From Liolophura sinensis (lineage: Eukaryota > Mollusca > Polyplacophora > Chitonida > Chitonidae): a stretch of DNA of 64,000 nt. The notes beneath the pieces were generated by a model. It worked only from the letters and a program-made list of their open reading frames with translations. It made no database searches and was not told the DNA's origin. The position numbers and the translations under genes are program-made. Shown piece by piece: positions 14,301 to 29,300 of the stretch; the first letter of the stretch is position 1; each line of letters starts with the position of its first letter. The stretch lies in assembly GCF_032854445.1 (NCBI RefSeq), contig NC_088300.1, forward strand, positions 21,745,608 to 21,809,607. The letters run 5' to 3'.

Positions 14301-17300
14301 CAAAGCACGGAACTACAAGCTACGAAAGGTGACCGGACGCTACACTTCTCCGACCTCCATAGAGAAGGGGTCAGGATGGGTCTGGAGATGGCAAATGTTT
14401 CCCCACAGGGCGAGCCTGCAGCAGCACTGGCTTTACAGGTGGTTCCATTTTCTCTGATCATGTAACACAATCGTTCATCCTGCACAGACAGGGGTTATTT
14501 CTGATAACTGACTGCATGAGCAGCAGAGCTATAGCTGCTACCTGGCTGTGCCCCACACAACAGCCAGCTTCCCACTCAGGTGATGCTTATCTGGGTTAAC
14601 ATCCTACATTAATGCTCAAATGCTTCTCCCAAGAGGTTTTGTTCGTTTTGTCTTTTGTATTAACAGACTATCACATTTCCATGTATGATATATACTCAAC
14701 TTAATTTATACGCAATCAAGGCAAAGTACATGAAAATTACCTACTCAGTGCTGCTTTGACATTTTGGATAAGGAACTATAATTCTCAAGCAGAAGTGGTT
14801 GGATTTTTATTTTATCACAGGTATACATTCAACATTTCAGTACTTTTAGTTGTTACTATTGGCAGTGGTGGTGTTGGAGGGGAGAAGGGTGCTAGAATGG
14901 CAATGCTGATGATGTATCATATCAAATAACGATGTAACCAGTTTGTACTCAGATATGAATCCACTAATATAATTATAACACTTTACTAATCTTAAATTTA
15001 ACACCTCCACTAGCCATAATCCAGCAACAATTCTCCATCCTATTTGGTGTTCTGCTACACCAGTTTAAGAGCAATACTCTTTAACTAATCAGGTAGTGAA
15101 ATTAACATTAAAAACTGCTTAAATGTAAACATTTAATAATTCAATGCTACCATTACCCAAAAAGTTTTTTGCTTCTTTTGGGGCAAAATTAGTTAATTAG
15201 ATTAAGAAAGTCTTAATCACCAAAGCTTGTTAAAGAAATGCACAAATTTTTAGAGTATTTTCTGCTGCTATCTTGATAACACCCACTCAGTACTCAGCAG
15301 TGACTACACCTAAGGTCAAAGGGACCAGATCAAGTATATGTACACTGTACAAACTGAGAGGTGCCCCACTTCTTCTGACAGTACACACATGTGTACCATA
15401 AATATGGTAAAAACATGACCTTCTAAACAAATCAACAGAAAACTAATAACTGACCAGGAGAAAAACTCCACACACATGTGAAAGGCTTTGCACATAAACA
15501 TAAGCTAACTTACTGTAACAGATAACTGGGATTTTTCAAACTTAGTGACAATAAGAATTAATATGACTTGTAAAAATTGATCGCAGCAGATTTCAGTCAC
15601 ATGGCAAATTGGGCTGAGAATTAAATTTCAGGAACAACATCCAGTTTCTTAAATATGGAGCTTAATGTCAGTATTATTATTGGCATATACTACCCTAATT
15701 CCTCAACCTTTTCGCATATCAAAGAGCAACTTTCAGTGCAATTGATACAAATTTTTAAGTTGATTTTGAGACAGAATATGTATAATTTTTGAGTCAACAC
15801 AGAATAATGATTTCAGAATATGTTTCCTTACCAACACCTTGCAGACATGCCAAGTGGTTGAAGAATTACAGTCGTTAGTTAGGGCTAAGAATCATACTGT
15901 TCACAAATGTTCTGGAAGTGAGTTATTACCACAGGTTAGCCTGTACTTGGGTGAAGTTTTTTCACAACTCTTATTAAATGAACATTACAATCAAAAGATG
16001 AGTGTTTACCTTTTGCAGCTTGAGCAGTAAGTCCTCCACATGGTATTCCGTTCTTGAAGACACCTTGACCTCCATCTGGTCAATCCAATCACACAGGTCA
16101 CGATATTTCTCATTAAATCCTGACCATTCATTAAGTCTGTCGAAGATTCTGTGTCTGCGCAGTGCCACCTGGTTGCGAAGTTCAGTCCACTGTTTATTGA
16201 GCAAGCGAATTCGTTCACGAAGAACTGAGAGATCAACTGGTTCAATGACCGAATGGAGTTGTCTTTCCTTGGTCAGCAACATCTGTCGTCTGTCCTCGGC
16301 GCGTTCAAATGACTGTTCAATGTCCTACAAAAAAGTAGCAAATGATTTATTTATTTATTTGATTGAAGTTTTACACAGTACTCAAGAATATTTCAATTAT
16401 ACAACTGCAACCAGCATTATGATGCGAGGAAGCTGGGGTACAGCTCAGGGGTAACTCATGACCATCTGTAGGTTGCAGCCAGACCTTCTGACAATTACCT
16501 GAAATAGTGTGTGATTTTCAACGATCTTAAAAACTGAATATTCTGCATCCATATTCACAATGTAGAACTCTGCCAACTATTCCTCAGCAGCCACATGCCT
16601 CAGTACTAGAAACACCAGTCTGATAACCACCAGATTAAGCTTGGTCTAAATAGAACAAGTTTTGTTGACTTTCTGGGCGGTGTGTAACTGGCTGACACAA
16701 TATGCACAGAAGGCTCTCTGGATTCATGACATTCTCCTCACTCATGTTGATACATGTGGTATAAATTAGCTCTTTTTATTTTTAACTGAAAAGATAAACA
16801 CTTTTGCCACGTGTTACATATGTATTATCTCACAATATGTATTTAAAATACATAAATAAAATATTCTTAAAGCTGAATGGTTGAACCAAGTTTACAATCA
16901 AACCGAATGAAAGCGAAAAACATAAAAATGTACAAAACAGAATACTTTGTTTATTTGTTTGTAATGGAAAGTCCAGATTTGGTTAATCACAAAAACAACA
17001 TTTATTTCTTTTTTCTTTTATTGATCAGAATGTAAGAAAATTGCCATAATTTCAAACTGTTACATTGCTAAGCTTAACAATGGCCTTTCTATATCTCTAA
17101 TGGATCAGTAAATGCTACAAATCCCCTTGCAGATTGCTGGTATCTTAATGTGTTGGATGGGTGGCATGATATTACAGATTACAACAGGCCTTAAAATACG
17201 AGAAGTGTGATTAGCCTCGCTCCAAACAACCAAATAAAATTAGCCTGATAAATAAGTCGCTAATATTCATAGTTTTACCTCAGTAGCTCAGTATAAAGGT

Positions 17301-20300
17301 AACTGTTGTTAAAGCGATCATTCACAAGATATGGTAATAGCAAATGACAACAACAACAATTCAAAGCTCTGGCTGGCTTCATTACCACCGCTGGTTTTAT
17401 CTGTGAAGGACAAAAAATCCTCCTACAAATGTTCATTTGACGAATTGAATGTTTAATGTCAAACTCCAAAATTTTCAGTCATTCCATGGCACTCAGTTTT
17501 ACTGGTGGAGGAAACCACTCACACAGGGGAAAACCACCAACTTTTGGCAAGTAACTAAAGAGCTTTACCACATGTTATGCAGTGATAGGCATGCCATGTT
17601 AGCGTCAATAAGCTTAATTTTATTAAATAAACGCCACCCAAACATATAAAAACTCCCTAAAAAAAAAGAACAATAAATCCCACACAGCTGTGGCTCAGCC
17701 TCCATTGTTTGCATCAATGTATCTTGTTTCTAATTGAAGTATCATCGATAATGGATGCTTCTTGTACCTTGCTTTGATGAAGATCTCTCTGAAGTTCGTC
17801 ATATGAGTCGGGCAGATCCATGCCCAGGATTCTCCGCAGCTCACCCAACCATGACAAGATGTCTTCCATCTCCTGCTCACAGAGCTGCCACTGTGCGATG
17901 ATGTCCTCTAGCCGCTCTCTCTGCCCGTCAAACCTTCCCAGGGTCTGGTACCACCTCTGCTGGAGACCGTTCAGAGTTTCTCGTATCTCAGCTTGAGCGG
18001 ATGGGTCGGCACGCTGCAGCAATTCCTGACACACCTCGTTCAGTTTCTTGTAATTATCTTCCTGACTATTATCCTTCAAGCTGGCCTATAAAACAATTAA
18101 CACAAATTTCAGCACATTTTTTACAGACTGACAAATAGTTGTATTTTACTGTGGTCATATGCTGTAGCAGAGACAGCTGGAGTTGGATATGACAGAACAT
18201 TGGAGAAGACAAGTAATCTTCAACAAACATTACACCATGATAACAACCACCTGGGTGTCTTTGACCACTTACTGTTACCAAGGCCCCACAAAGAGTAAGG
18301 GTTACATGGTTTGGGGGTGAGGGATTGAAGTCTAATTCCCTGTCCAACGTCTGGTTTGAATCGACACCCTGTGTGTGTCCTAACCACAGAAAAGTGAGCA
18401 CCTTAACCATTCCATTCAGACCTGTATGTGGACTTGAACTTTCATATCAACAAAATATATTAGAACCTAAACAAATCAACTAACCCTTGCTTTCTCCAGT
18501 AGATCCTTGACCCTCTGCAATGAGATGTTTTCCTCATCAAAAGCCTTCAGATCCTGCTCCCGGCAGTTCAGCCAGGTGTTGATACGATCACGGAGAGCCT
18601 GGTACGTCTGCCACTGAAGAACAGCCTTGTCTACGACTGTCTTACGATGGTTGGCCTGTTTGACCACATTCTGCCACTGGCTGGAGAGCATAGCCAGCTT
18701 CATCTGAAACTCTTCTGGGTCAGTTACTTCCCCCTGACGTAACATTCGTTGTCCATCACTGATGATGGCTTGTAGGATTTGCTGCCTGCTGAAGATGTCT
18801 GCTTGGAATGCCTGAGAAGATGAGATGAATATAAAACACAGAGTAATTAATTAATCTCCCGATTTCATTAGGGGTCTAATCTCTCGATTTTCATTGCGCG
18901 GTTTACAGAGCACACTTCAGATTTCTACAAAAATTGTTATAAAGTTATGAAAATGAATCCTAAAACTGTGGCTTTGCCATAGGCTTCAAAGGATGCCAAG
19001 AACCTTTATGTACATAATTACGCAAATGAAAACAAAGAAAACCAGAGACACAGGAGTATAAATATACCTGAAATCTGCACATGCTGATCAGCATTCTACG
19101 TCCACTTTCAGTGATTATGTATGGGTGTACTATATTAAAGTACACTGAAAACCTGTCAAAACTGATTATTTTTTCTCTTGTCAAGCTGTCAATTACAAAA
19201 CTAGTGCAGTACCTGCTAGTAACATCATCATTGCCTTATTTGCATAATAATAATAACAAAATAATAATATATTATTTTCTTAGGGAGATCAATTAGTTAC
19301 ACACATAACACACACTTGACACTGCACTTCCTGGATCACTTGTGGAGCAAATGAATGGAAGGAAAGACTAGAGATTCCTTCAAGCATATTACATGACCTA
19401 CCTCACTCTTTTTCTGTTGCTCCACCAGGTCTGGATAATTGCCGGCTATGTCTTTAGTGAGATCAGACTCGGCTTGCTGCAGGAAGATGAGCCAGTTCTT
19501 GCATTTCTCAGCGAAGTCCTGCTGCAACAGCAACAGCGCCTGCATGCGCCGGTAGCGGTCTGCTGCATCAGTCTGCAGGTTCTGCCACTGATGATTAAGT
19601 TGCAGCAGTTTATCTGAGTACGCCTCACTCAATGCCATCCTGTATCCCAAGTCATTCAGAGAATCCATCTTTGATTCGTTGTCGCTGAACTCCCCAAACA
19701 GCCTTTTCAGTTGTTGCAGACGTTGTTTGACCTGCTTACTGTCTGAGGATTTGTCTGGATCTCTTTGCTGAAGAACCTCTTCAGCATGGTGAAGGAAATC
19801 TGTGACGGCATTTAGGTTTTCCTGGAAACGCGTTTGATCTGTCATGTCATCGTGAACGCTCTGTGAGTACTTGTTAAGCGATTGTTGTAGGCGGGCCAGA
19901 CGTTGTGTCAGCTTGGCTTGCTGCAGTGTGATTGGTCCAGACACGGGGGTATCCAGGTTACCCGTAAACTCCTCGCCTAGTCTGGCCAGGGTGTCAAGCT
20001 GAGACTGGAACCCTTCGAGGTCTGCCTGCAATACCTGTCAACAGAAACAGTCCCAAAATCATATATCAGTCACAAAAGTACAAGAGAATGTAAGGACTAG
20101 AATTATCCTTAAGGTGGAAAGCAATGTGAATCTGGGCATTTAAACAGACATTCATATACCAGTTGTCAACCAGAATAAATTTCAACAATTGCGAGGTCAA
20201 TTCCCAAAACAAAGCTCAACATGAAGTACCAAAGACCTAAGGATGTATATGTATATAAAGTATGAAATAAAGATGGACTAATAATAAGAGAAGCAGTCAA

Positions 20301-23300
20301 CAAGCTTTCACTGATGGTGGAAGACGCAGTGTTTCAGAATACAAAATGTTTTATCACTGCTCTTTTTAACATTTCAAGTATTTATCTAGTTACATGGCTG
20401 GTGCATGTATGCTTTAAAATTTCCAATTTCAGGGCTTTTAACCATACTAAGGGCACCATGCTATTCCTGTAGTTATCAGACACCTGGATTCTCATCTGTG
20501 ACCTCACTGCTCAAACCAACGAATGTCATTACTTTAATAGACATGCTTGAACTCACCTTGCTTTGCTGCAAACACTGCTGCCTCTGACTAGGATTATCTT
20601 TCAGAGCATTTAATTGGTTGTACTGTCTCTCCTTATCAGCCAGCCAATCAGTGGCACTCTTATATTCATCGTCATAAAGCTGCCACTGTTCCAAACACTG
20701 GCCAAAGCGATCATTTCGACTCCTTAGTTCCACAGCTAAGTCGTTCCATCTGCAACAGAAAGAATATTTGCCTAAAACAATTCAAACTCTTGCCTGAAGA
20801 GATTTAGTGAGTGAGTGAGTGCTTGGGGTTTAACATCGTACTCAACAATTTTTCAGTCATATGACGACGAAGGAATCATTAGGGTGCATTTATGTGTAAT
20901 GTGCCTCCTTGTTGCAGGACGGATTTCCACCGCTCTTTTATTTAGTGCTGCTTCACTGAGACGACTTACCGAAGGCAAGTAAGCCACCTCGCCCAAGCCA
21001 TTATACTGATACGGGTCAACCAGTCGTTGCACTATCCCCTTCATGATGAACGCCAAGCGAGGAAGTTACACAGGGTTCGTACAGTCTGTGACTTGTAAAA
21101 TTCCAGGACTTTTCCAGGACTTTTCCAGGACAAACACATTATTTTCCAGGACAAATTTAAACACAATATAAAACTTTTCTCTCATACATATAATGAACTT
21201 TAATGAGATACTAATTCACATGTTTTTTTTTTTTTCAAATGTCATGAGATATACACAGACATGATTTTCAAATGAGATTTTCACATGTTCTTCAACTGTT
21301 GTGATTTCTGAGCAAGTGTCTCTTCTAACTGTTTCAGGTCCATTTCTTTGCGCTGTGCTGATTCGCGCAAGCTGTTCGATTTGCTTATGTGAGACAAGTC
21401 TCTTTCCTTTTCTGCTCTGACTGAAAATTCATCAGCAGACAATCTTAGAGAATCAATGTCACCCCTCAATTTCTTCTGTTGTGTTTTTAACTCCGCCACT
21501 TCCTCTTCCATTTTCCGCTTTCGGGCCATGGCTGGCAACTTCTCCTTCAACCGTTTCTGTTCATCTAAATAGTCCTGATATCTTCGACGAGCAGCACTGG
21601 CAGACATCAGAAGTTTTTTGTCCAATACAACATTCTGAACACCACCAATGTTGTGTAAATGATCACATATAATCCTCTGGGCAATAATTGAATCCTCCCT
21701 CAAGTTCTCAACCTCGACCTCTTTATTAATGGAAAAGCCACGCTCTACAGTGGCCTGACCATGGGACATCAGCAGCAGTAGGCTCACCACTCCCCAGAGC
21801 TCAAGGAATTCGACTTTGTTCGAAATATCCATGTGCCAAAGTCTGTCTAATCGGGTGACTTTGGGATCAAAGTGCATATGCTTTATTGCTGCATCATCCA
21901 AGTACCTAGAAAACTGACGAAGAGCCTCATCACCAAATTCAGGTGTAATCCAATGAGCATCTGTCAATATTAATAGAGTCTTCCTCATGAACTTTATGGC
22001 CACCTCTTTCTGGTTAAAATGCCTAGGATCCAGACATGCAACACTTCTGGCTAGAGGGTATTTAACAGGGCACTTTTCAATAAGTTTAGCTACAAGTTCA
22101 ATTAAAAGCGTTCTGCGCTCCATTCTAAACTGTAACACGGCTCTATCCGATATCTTCTTTGATCGATAAGCCTCCTTCAATGTCTTGTCTGCAGCTAACC
22201 CAACATCAATCTTTGAAATTTCAACAAAGTTTTTCTTGTCTCTGACATCAAACAAAGCTATCTTTGCAGCCGTTAATGAGTCTGTTACCTTGTGGTCAAC
22301 AAATCTCTCCAGCAAACCTTGTATCAGGACCAATAGATCATGAGTGATATAGGGCAGTAGTGGTTGGTCACTTTGATACTTGGTCAAGAATGGTGTAATT
22401 TCTTGTGCAACTGCCAAGAAAAACTTAAGTCGTGCCAGTGTCAATGGATCCTCCACAGCTTTTTGGACTGTCAAGTAAGACTGATTGTCTGGTTTAGTGA
22501 CAGTTTTCCTTTTCACAGCTGACACATATTTACAAATACTGTCCCATATTTCAATGGCCCTTGAGGCACATGGGGCATTGTCCAGCCACCTAGTCTTACA
22601 GAATTTGAGAGGGATTTTAGCCCCATCAGTTACTTTTGTGTAATCTTCTCGTCTAGCAGGAGAGTCCCGGAACAATGAGTAAAGAGAACGTAAAATGTTA
22701 GCTACACCCATTTCAGACTTCTCCACTCCAGTTTGGAATGCACCATGGCAGATGTGCAGCCCACATGAGCCCACGTCTAAAAGTGTCCTCCCATACTTAG
22801 TTTCTAAATCTACTTGTAAGCTGTGGTAAAACTTCCAGTTTACGCTGGGGCCATCCATACTGACTTGTATCAGATTACGAGGGTTCAAGTCTCCAAAAAC
22901 TGACTGAAATTCTGCCATCATGTCTGTAGCTGTACAGTGCCCAACAAATTTGGAATCAAGGTACCTGGACTTCACTTCATCGTTTTCCCACACACGCGCA
23001 TAGAAATCCATTTGTTTCTTTTGGTTCTTTTTGTTCAGGGATTCATCGAAGAGGAGAACAAACTTGCTATCAATCTTCTGCTTCAAGAGAGTCCGGAAAT
23101 GCGGAGCTAGTCCAAACACAGTAAGATATGCTGATTTTTTCTCTCCACACATGAATTGCGCTGCGATGCTGCTGTCAGGAAACATTTTACAGAAAAGTCC
23201 CCCAATTCCCTCACAGGATTTATAGGAATGGTGACATTCTATGATGTTTAACGCCCACAGTATCTCAGCTTTCAAAACTTCCTCCTTTGTGACAAACTCG

Positions 23301-26300
23301 GGAATGGTTGATGGTCTAGATACAGTCGCTGTAGGTGCAGCCCTTTGCCCAAGATCAAGTGTGTCTGAAATAAACAACAACAATAAAAATTACTTATCAA
23401 CTGCTCAGATTTCTACCATAACAATCAAACTCCCAAAAGAATGTGAATGGCTATGGATTCTTTTCTTGACCATGAATTTGGATCACAATGTATGCATGTA
23501 AATTCATCATAAATGCTTTTACACTGAGAATTCAGGGGTAAAAATAAGGGTATATTAGGGGCCAATGGCTACCCTATTTCTGCCACTGGCGCCTAAAATA
23601 ATCACATTTTACCCCTTGATTTTTATACTAGGCCTATATTGTATGTTTTAAGGACAAATGGCTCCTGGAACTGAATCCCTTATTTTTTTCCCCTGAAAAT
23701 AGCACCAGTTCTAAAATCAAAATAGATCCCGGTATTAACAATACTCGTCAAAATCAAATAAATAATTAAATCAAAAAAAAAAATATCTTAATATTTATAT
23801 GCTATAGGTAGACCTATGAATAATAGAAGTCTTTCAAAATGTTAGTGTGCGCAAAACTTACTGTCTTTTCAAGATAATTTCACACTATGCTTAGGCCTAT
23901 AGAGCAGAATTGTCAAAGTTATCTCCCTTTACAATCAGCCTCCGGTATTACGGCAGTAGGGCCTACACTTAAAACATTCCAGGACATTCCAAAACGGCCA
24001 TGGTCCGTTTTCACACACTACTATATTCTGAAATTCACCTTTTCATGATTTCAGTGAATCCAAAAAAAAATTAATAATAATAAGCCTACACCGCAGGTCC
24101 CTATCGGACGGTTAATAAGTCATAGGGACCTTTAGCCAATACTGGCATAGTTATGCAATAAAAGTACATGTATTTGATTTGATTTGATTTGTAATTTGTT
24201 TCTCTAAAAAACACTGCGGTAACACTGCCCATGTGCTATCACTAAATAGAAAGTACACAGTCACATTAATACACGCATACGTGGGGTTCATAGGGAGTGA
24301 AATAGCCTACCTGTCGTCGATGACGAGGACCTTCCAAAATACTCGGTAATATTGGTGTTCGAACGGTGACGTTCCTTCAGCGCTTGGAGCAACTGCATGT
24401 GCTTGGTTCCCTTTGAGTGGCTCTTAACCGCACTTTCACCCATATTTCCAATGTCAAAGCTTTTCTTGCAAAGCGAACACCGTGCTCTGTGAGCGGAGTC
24501 TTTCTCCAGCCAATCCTGATAACCTGGTTGGCTGAGCCAGGATAGATTAAAATAACAAAGACGTGACATTCTTTCGCCTCCCGCCAAATTCACAAAACAT
24601 GCCACATGAGGGCTGCGCGTGCGCATACAAAAGTCAACTTCCTTCTAGGTCGATAGTTTCCGTCCATTTCCGCCTGACGGAAGCGGCTTGTGTAGAGATT
24701 TGATTGGTGGGTGTTTTACTACGCTTTTACTCCACTGATTTTATGAATGAAGTGACCTATATACTGCGAGTGTTGACACAAACAACAGCCTATTCCTTCC
24801 ATTGGCTCGTGCACAAAGCATTAGAAATTTTTTTAGCACCAAGAATAACGAAATTCTAGGACATTCCAGGACAATGGCTGATTATCCAGGACATTCAAGT
24901 ACTGGAAAATACATTTTTAATTTTCCAGGACTTTCCAGGACATTCCAGGACTGTGCGAACCCTGTTACAACTTCCTCTTTTAAAGTCTTAGGTGTGACTC
25001 GATCAAGGATTGATCCTGGATCTACCGGTCCCGAAGCGGACGCTCTACCAACTGTGCTATCCGGGCCGATGAAGAGATTTAGGTTCCTGATGTAAGCAAC
25101 TTGGGTCATATACCATGGTGGCACAACAAACTATTCACACTTATCCTGATCTAATTATAAATGTCTGTATGTATAATTCCTCTGAAATGATTCATTGATT
25201 TATTGGTGTTTAATTGCCAGGTTTATGGGTGGAATTGAATTAAACATGTTTTACAGCAAACTAAAATCGTGTGACATCCAAGGACATGTTCCTCCTTTTT
25301 CAGTGGGAAAAAAAGCACACCTTTTATACAAGACAGGATAGGGCTATATTTATCAAATGAATCACATATACATAAGTCTAGCAAAAATGCACAAGCAAAG
25401 GTATCATAAGGTGGAAGGACAATCACCTTTGTTTCAAGTCCCCTAGTGCTTTCTGGAGGTCCTGTCGTACTGGAGCATCACACACCTGCATAAGCTGATT
25501 GGAGAGAGTGGAGAACTGCTCCACCTGGGGGTGATGGAAGTCTAACCGGGTCTGTAACATCTGAACAGCAGAACAGAAAACATAATAGTCATACATTCAT
25601 AGTCAACCAAAATGTTTTCTCTATTCAAATTCATGTATGTGGATTACACATACATACATGTACATATGCAACTACAGGCTATATCCCTGCTTTAAAAATG
25701 GGTTTGATATAGTACATAATATCTCCAAATATAGTCTGGTCAATGCCATTCAAAGAGGTTTATGCAAATATATCTGATATCTTCCATGCAAGGGTATCTT
25801 TATGTTTATGGTGGATTATGTTGATCACTCTTTGCAGTTATTGATATAACTTTATACAGCAGCCAAAGCCACTAATCTACATTGAATTGTCTCCCTTGAG
25901 GGAGTTACCTACCTTGAGTTTATCCACCTGCACTTTCAGGGTATGGACATCTGGGCTGACAGAAGTCAGTCTTGACAGAGAATACTCCGTCTCATTTATC
26001 ACATGGTTTAGGTTGTTCAACTCTGTGTGGTACTCAGACCATTGTCCCAGGACATCATTGAGCACATTTTGCAGCTGATCTACTTTCTGGTCAAGGGCAG
26101 ACCACTGCTTGTGAAGTTTCTCGACTGCTCCTGTAGTCCCATGAGCTTTCCCTGGTGAGGTGAGGCTCAAATCCACCAGGCTCATTACCAGACGACGAAT
26201 CAGCTCTATCTCATCTTCTTTGTTCTTCAAAGCATCTTGAAGAGCCTACAAAGGGAAGGAATTGACACTGTTCAGAATAAGGCTAAATTTTCCACAAAAG

Positions 26301-29300
26301 GGATACCATACATATTAATGGGGAACGTGTGAAACTCCTTCTCAAAACACAACAGTCCGAAGTTGTGTGCTTTCCTGTATTATATCACACTTATCTGTGT
26401 ATGTGTGCTGATTAAACACATACGAAGTACACAAGCACAGCAACATGACAGAAGAAGAAAATGATGTGCTCTACTACAACCTTTGGATCTTTGAACCTTT
26501 TGTGTAGCTTGTCCTTGAGTCTCCTCCCAATGCATACAAGCTGACCCTTAATTTTGTTCACATGAAGCAAACATACTGAAAACACCTGACAAAACAGAAG
26601 ATCCAATACGGGAACAGCATGTAGATCACGTTGACCTCAAACTGTTCAAACTTTAAATGTGATAAAATTTATACAGCATAATGGTTTGAGAACGTTTATT
26701 TATTATTGGTAATTGGAGTTTAATGCTGTAATTACTATTACTACAGCAGTCAGGTTTATAAGTAATGCATATTTCACTGTAACACCTGCTACAAAAAGCA
26801 CAAAATCAGGACACCTATTTCCTCTGGAGTTCTCTCACCTTACAGTCCCTCAGAGTCTGTCGGACATGTATCTCGTTGCCAATGAGTTGGAATTTCTTGA
26901 TTCGCTCCTCTTGTGACAGCAGCCAGTTGTGCAGATCTTTCACCCCTTTCTCATACTCATCCCACTTCTCCCTTAGGCTCTCCAGGTTTTTCAGCTTGTC
27001 TGTCACGTCACTGTTCACTACCTGCCACCGTTTATTAAGCTGACCTAACTTCTCCGCGAACTCTGTCTTCTCGCCAGGCTGTCCCAGCGGCTCCTGACCC
27101 AGATGCAACACCGTCTCATTGACAAAGTCTACAGTCATCTGTTTACTACTGATGTCGATTTTGATGTTCTGAAAACAAGAGCAAGCAATCATAGCATATA
27201 TATTCAACTGATTTATTATTCATTCATTTGATTGGTGTTTTACGGCATATTCAAGAATATTTCACTTATACGATGGAGCCCATCATTAGGGTGGAAAGAA
27301 ACATGGCAGAGACCAAGAGGAAATAAACAGTTTCTGCGCCAAGAGTAAAAATTTATGACATTTATGACACCTTACTTTTTGGAGTGACAAGGTAGTTCAT
27401 TTACAGTTACACTTTCACAATTCTGTACCTCAGATACTCTGGGAGAATTTTTCCCAGCTCCCGCTTCACTCACCTTGTATTTCTTCAGGACTGCTTCCAT
27501 GTCTGCCAGACTCCTGACTGCCATATCCTCATCTTCTTTTAGTGACCTCTCCACATTCTCTAGCCAGATGAGCAGCTCGTTAAGTGCCTGTCGTGATGGC
27601 ATCAGCTTCATCTGGGCCTGGTGAAGGTGATCTTCAGCTGTGTCAAGGTCATGAAGTAACTGACCCCACTGCTCCTCAAACCCAGTCAGCGTCTCCTCCA
27701 ACTTACTTGTCTCAGACTTCTTACTCCTCATTAACTGTTGACCTATGCTCACGACCTTGTTCTTCAGGGGCAGGTGGGAGTCCACCTCTTTACGGAATTC
27801 CTGGGAAAATGCAACATGTTATTGTTGTAAAAGTTTAGCTATCTTTATCAAGTGTCACATTTAACCTGATTCTGATTGACTCATCTAACTTGTTGTTTTT
27901 TTCTTCTTCTAAATTTTTGTTAATTTCTTTTAGGTAAAACTTAAGTATTAATTGGCATGAAAAGTATCATTTTAAAGCCTTTGTATGCCATTGAAATACA
28001 CAGAAATCTTCCATTTTGCTTACATTACATGTACACCACAGATATATCACTGGGTGCATTTTTAAGGGTCTTTTCACCAAGGTGACTTTCTGAAACTGCT
28101 CTCCATGAGGTCAATATTTGGGTCTGCCACCAAACATTAAATTGGGATCATATTGCAAACTAGTTAGACAACAAACCTTACAAATGGTTTTAAGGCTGTA
28201 TACTTTCATGAGTTAATACAGTTTAAAAACAATCCGCAAAGGTTTCACCAAGATTACAATGCAAAGCTAGCTTTTCAATCATTTAAAGGATTCAACCATT
28301 ATTCCACCAAATTCAGTACATTTACATGTATCTCACTTACTCCTATGCATTCCGGAACCCACTTTAGACTGAATGGTGAGTCACTCACAAGTCAGCTGAT
28401 AATGAATTCCATGCAGGAAGGTGAATACTTACCAGGAGTTTATCTACTTTGGTGCGAATCCCACCAATGGTCTCCATGTCTTTCTGAGTCAACTGCTTGA
28501 GTGAAGACAACTGGCTATTGGCTGTTGTGAACCAGGACTGCAAGATGGCTGATTCCAACTCAAAGGTCAGCCATTGATCAGCTAAAGTTTCAGTTCTGAT
28601 CAAAATCAAAAATGTTTGCATGCTTAAAATAGTATTCTCAATCTACATCTACAGCTATTTGTTATCTCTTCCAGAGTTAAGAATGAATATTTCTTATAAG
28701 CTGACAATAAACATTAACATGAAGTACGTCAGTTTTATTGCGGTGAGCAAAACAACATTAATAAGCTGGGCCATATATACAGAGAATAGTAAATTATTCA
28801 ATTTGCCAACATTGCAGGATTAAAACTGATTTAAATTCCTTAAAAACTTTAAAAATTTCACAATTCAGAAGTATGTCTCCAGGTTTAATGCTTTTAAATA
28901 ATAATGAAAGAAATTTTCCAAAGAAAATGAATTAGAGACCAACCTGTGCAATTCAGATGAAACACTGGAATGTAATTCGACAAAGCTATCAGCCAGTTCT
29001 GTGACCATAACCTCTAGTTCAGGGCAGTTTACGCTGTGCAAGATTTGCTTCCCTTTCTCCACAATTTCGTGCACCATTGGCTTCTCCTCGTTCAGAGTTT
29101 GCTGAAGTGTCTGGTAGTTGGTCAGCTTGGTTTGAACATTTTCCAGAGTGTCATCCTCAGAGACTGGCGAAGGCATTCTTTGTTTCACGTCAGTCATAAA
29201 ATCTACCATATGCCGTATTTTGATATCCAGATCGGTCCAGAGCTGGGAAATCCGTCCCAGTCGCTGACTGTGTAACCCGGCCTTGTCCTGAACAACCTGA

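Larger units (their letters stand above)
21071..24964 (-). mobile_element. hAT-superfamily DNA transposon, apparently complete (3.9 kb)
   Basis: Terminal inverted repeats start CAGGGTTCGTACAGTC at the left and, on the other strand at the right end, CAGGGTTCGCACAGTC. A 5-bp duplication TTACA flanks the element (21066..21070 and 24965..24969). Both subterminal zones carry several CCAGGAC units. Inside is a two-exon transposase gene without visible lesions. Insertion is in the intron between nesprin E32 and E33, in the same transcriptional sense as the host gene. Intact ends, intact coding capacity and a clean target duplication suggest a recent insertion. Five bp rather than eight is unusual for classical hAT elements. 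Confidence 0.9.
20805..25070 (-). mobile_element. SINE-B, split by the hAT insertion
   Basis: Left part 20805..21070 runs from GTGAGTGAGTGAGT through TTTAACATCGTACTCAAC to CGCCAAGCGAGGAAGTTACA; right part 24965..25070 resumes TTACAACTTCCTC and ends in a tRNA-like head on the minus strand (GCCCGGATAGCACAGTTGG, an A box, and GGATCAATCC, B-box-like). The uninterrupted relative at 55704..55992 reads straight through the junction (AGAAGCTACAACTTCC), which proves the insertion. Confidence 0.88.

Noticed and set aside
14211-14485. Overlapping 66-84 codon frames on both strands upstream of the candidate alternative exon
   Set aside because: No family, no compatible donor; this is slightly GC-richer DNA and may simply be promoter-proximal.
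21066-24969. Possibility that the 3.9-kb element is a CACTA or Tc1/mariner transposon
   Set aside because: Ends are CAGGG rather than CACT(A/G), the duplication is 5 bp rather than 2-3 bp or TA, and the protein has hAT-type BED finger, TRW, CxxH and C-terminal dimerisation block.
24802-25124. Short frames on both strands around the right transposon end
   Set aside because: They consist of subterminal CCAGGAC repeats and the SINE-B head.
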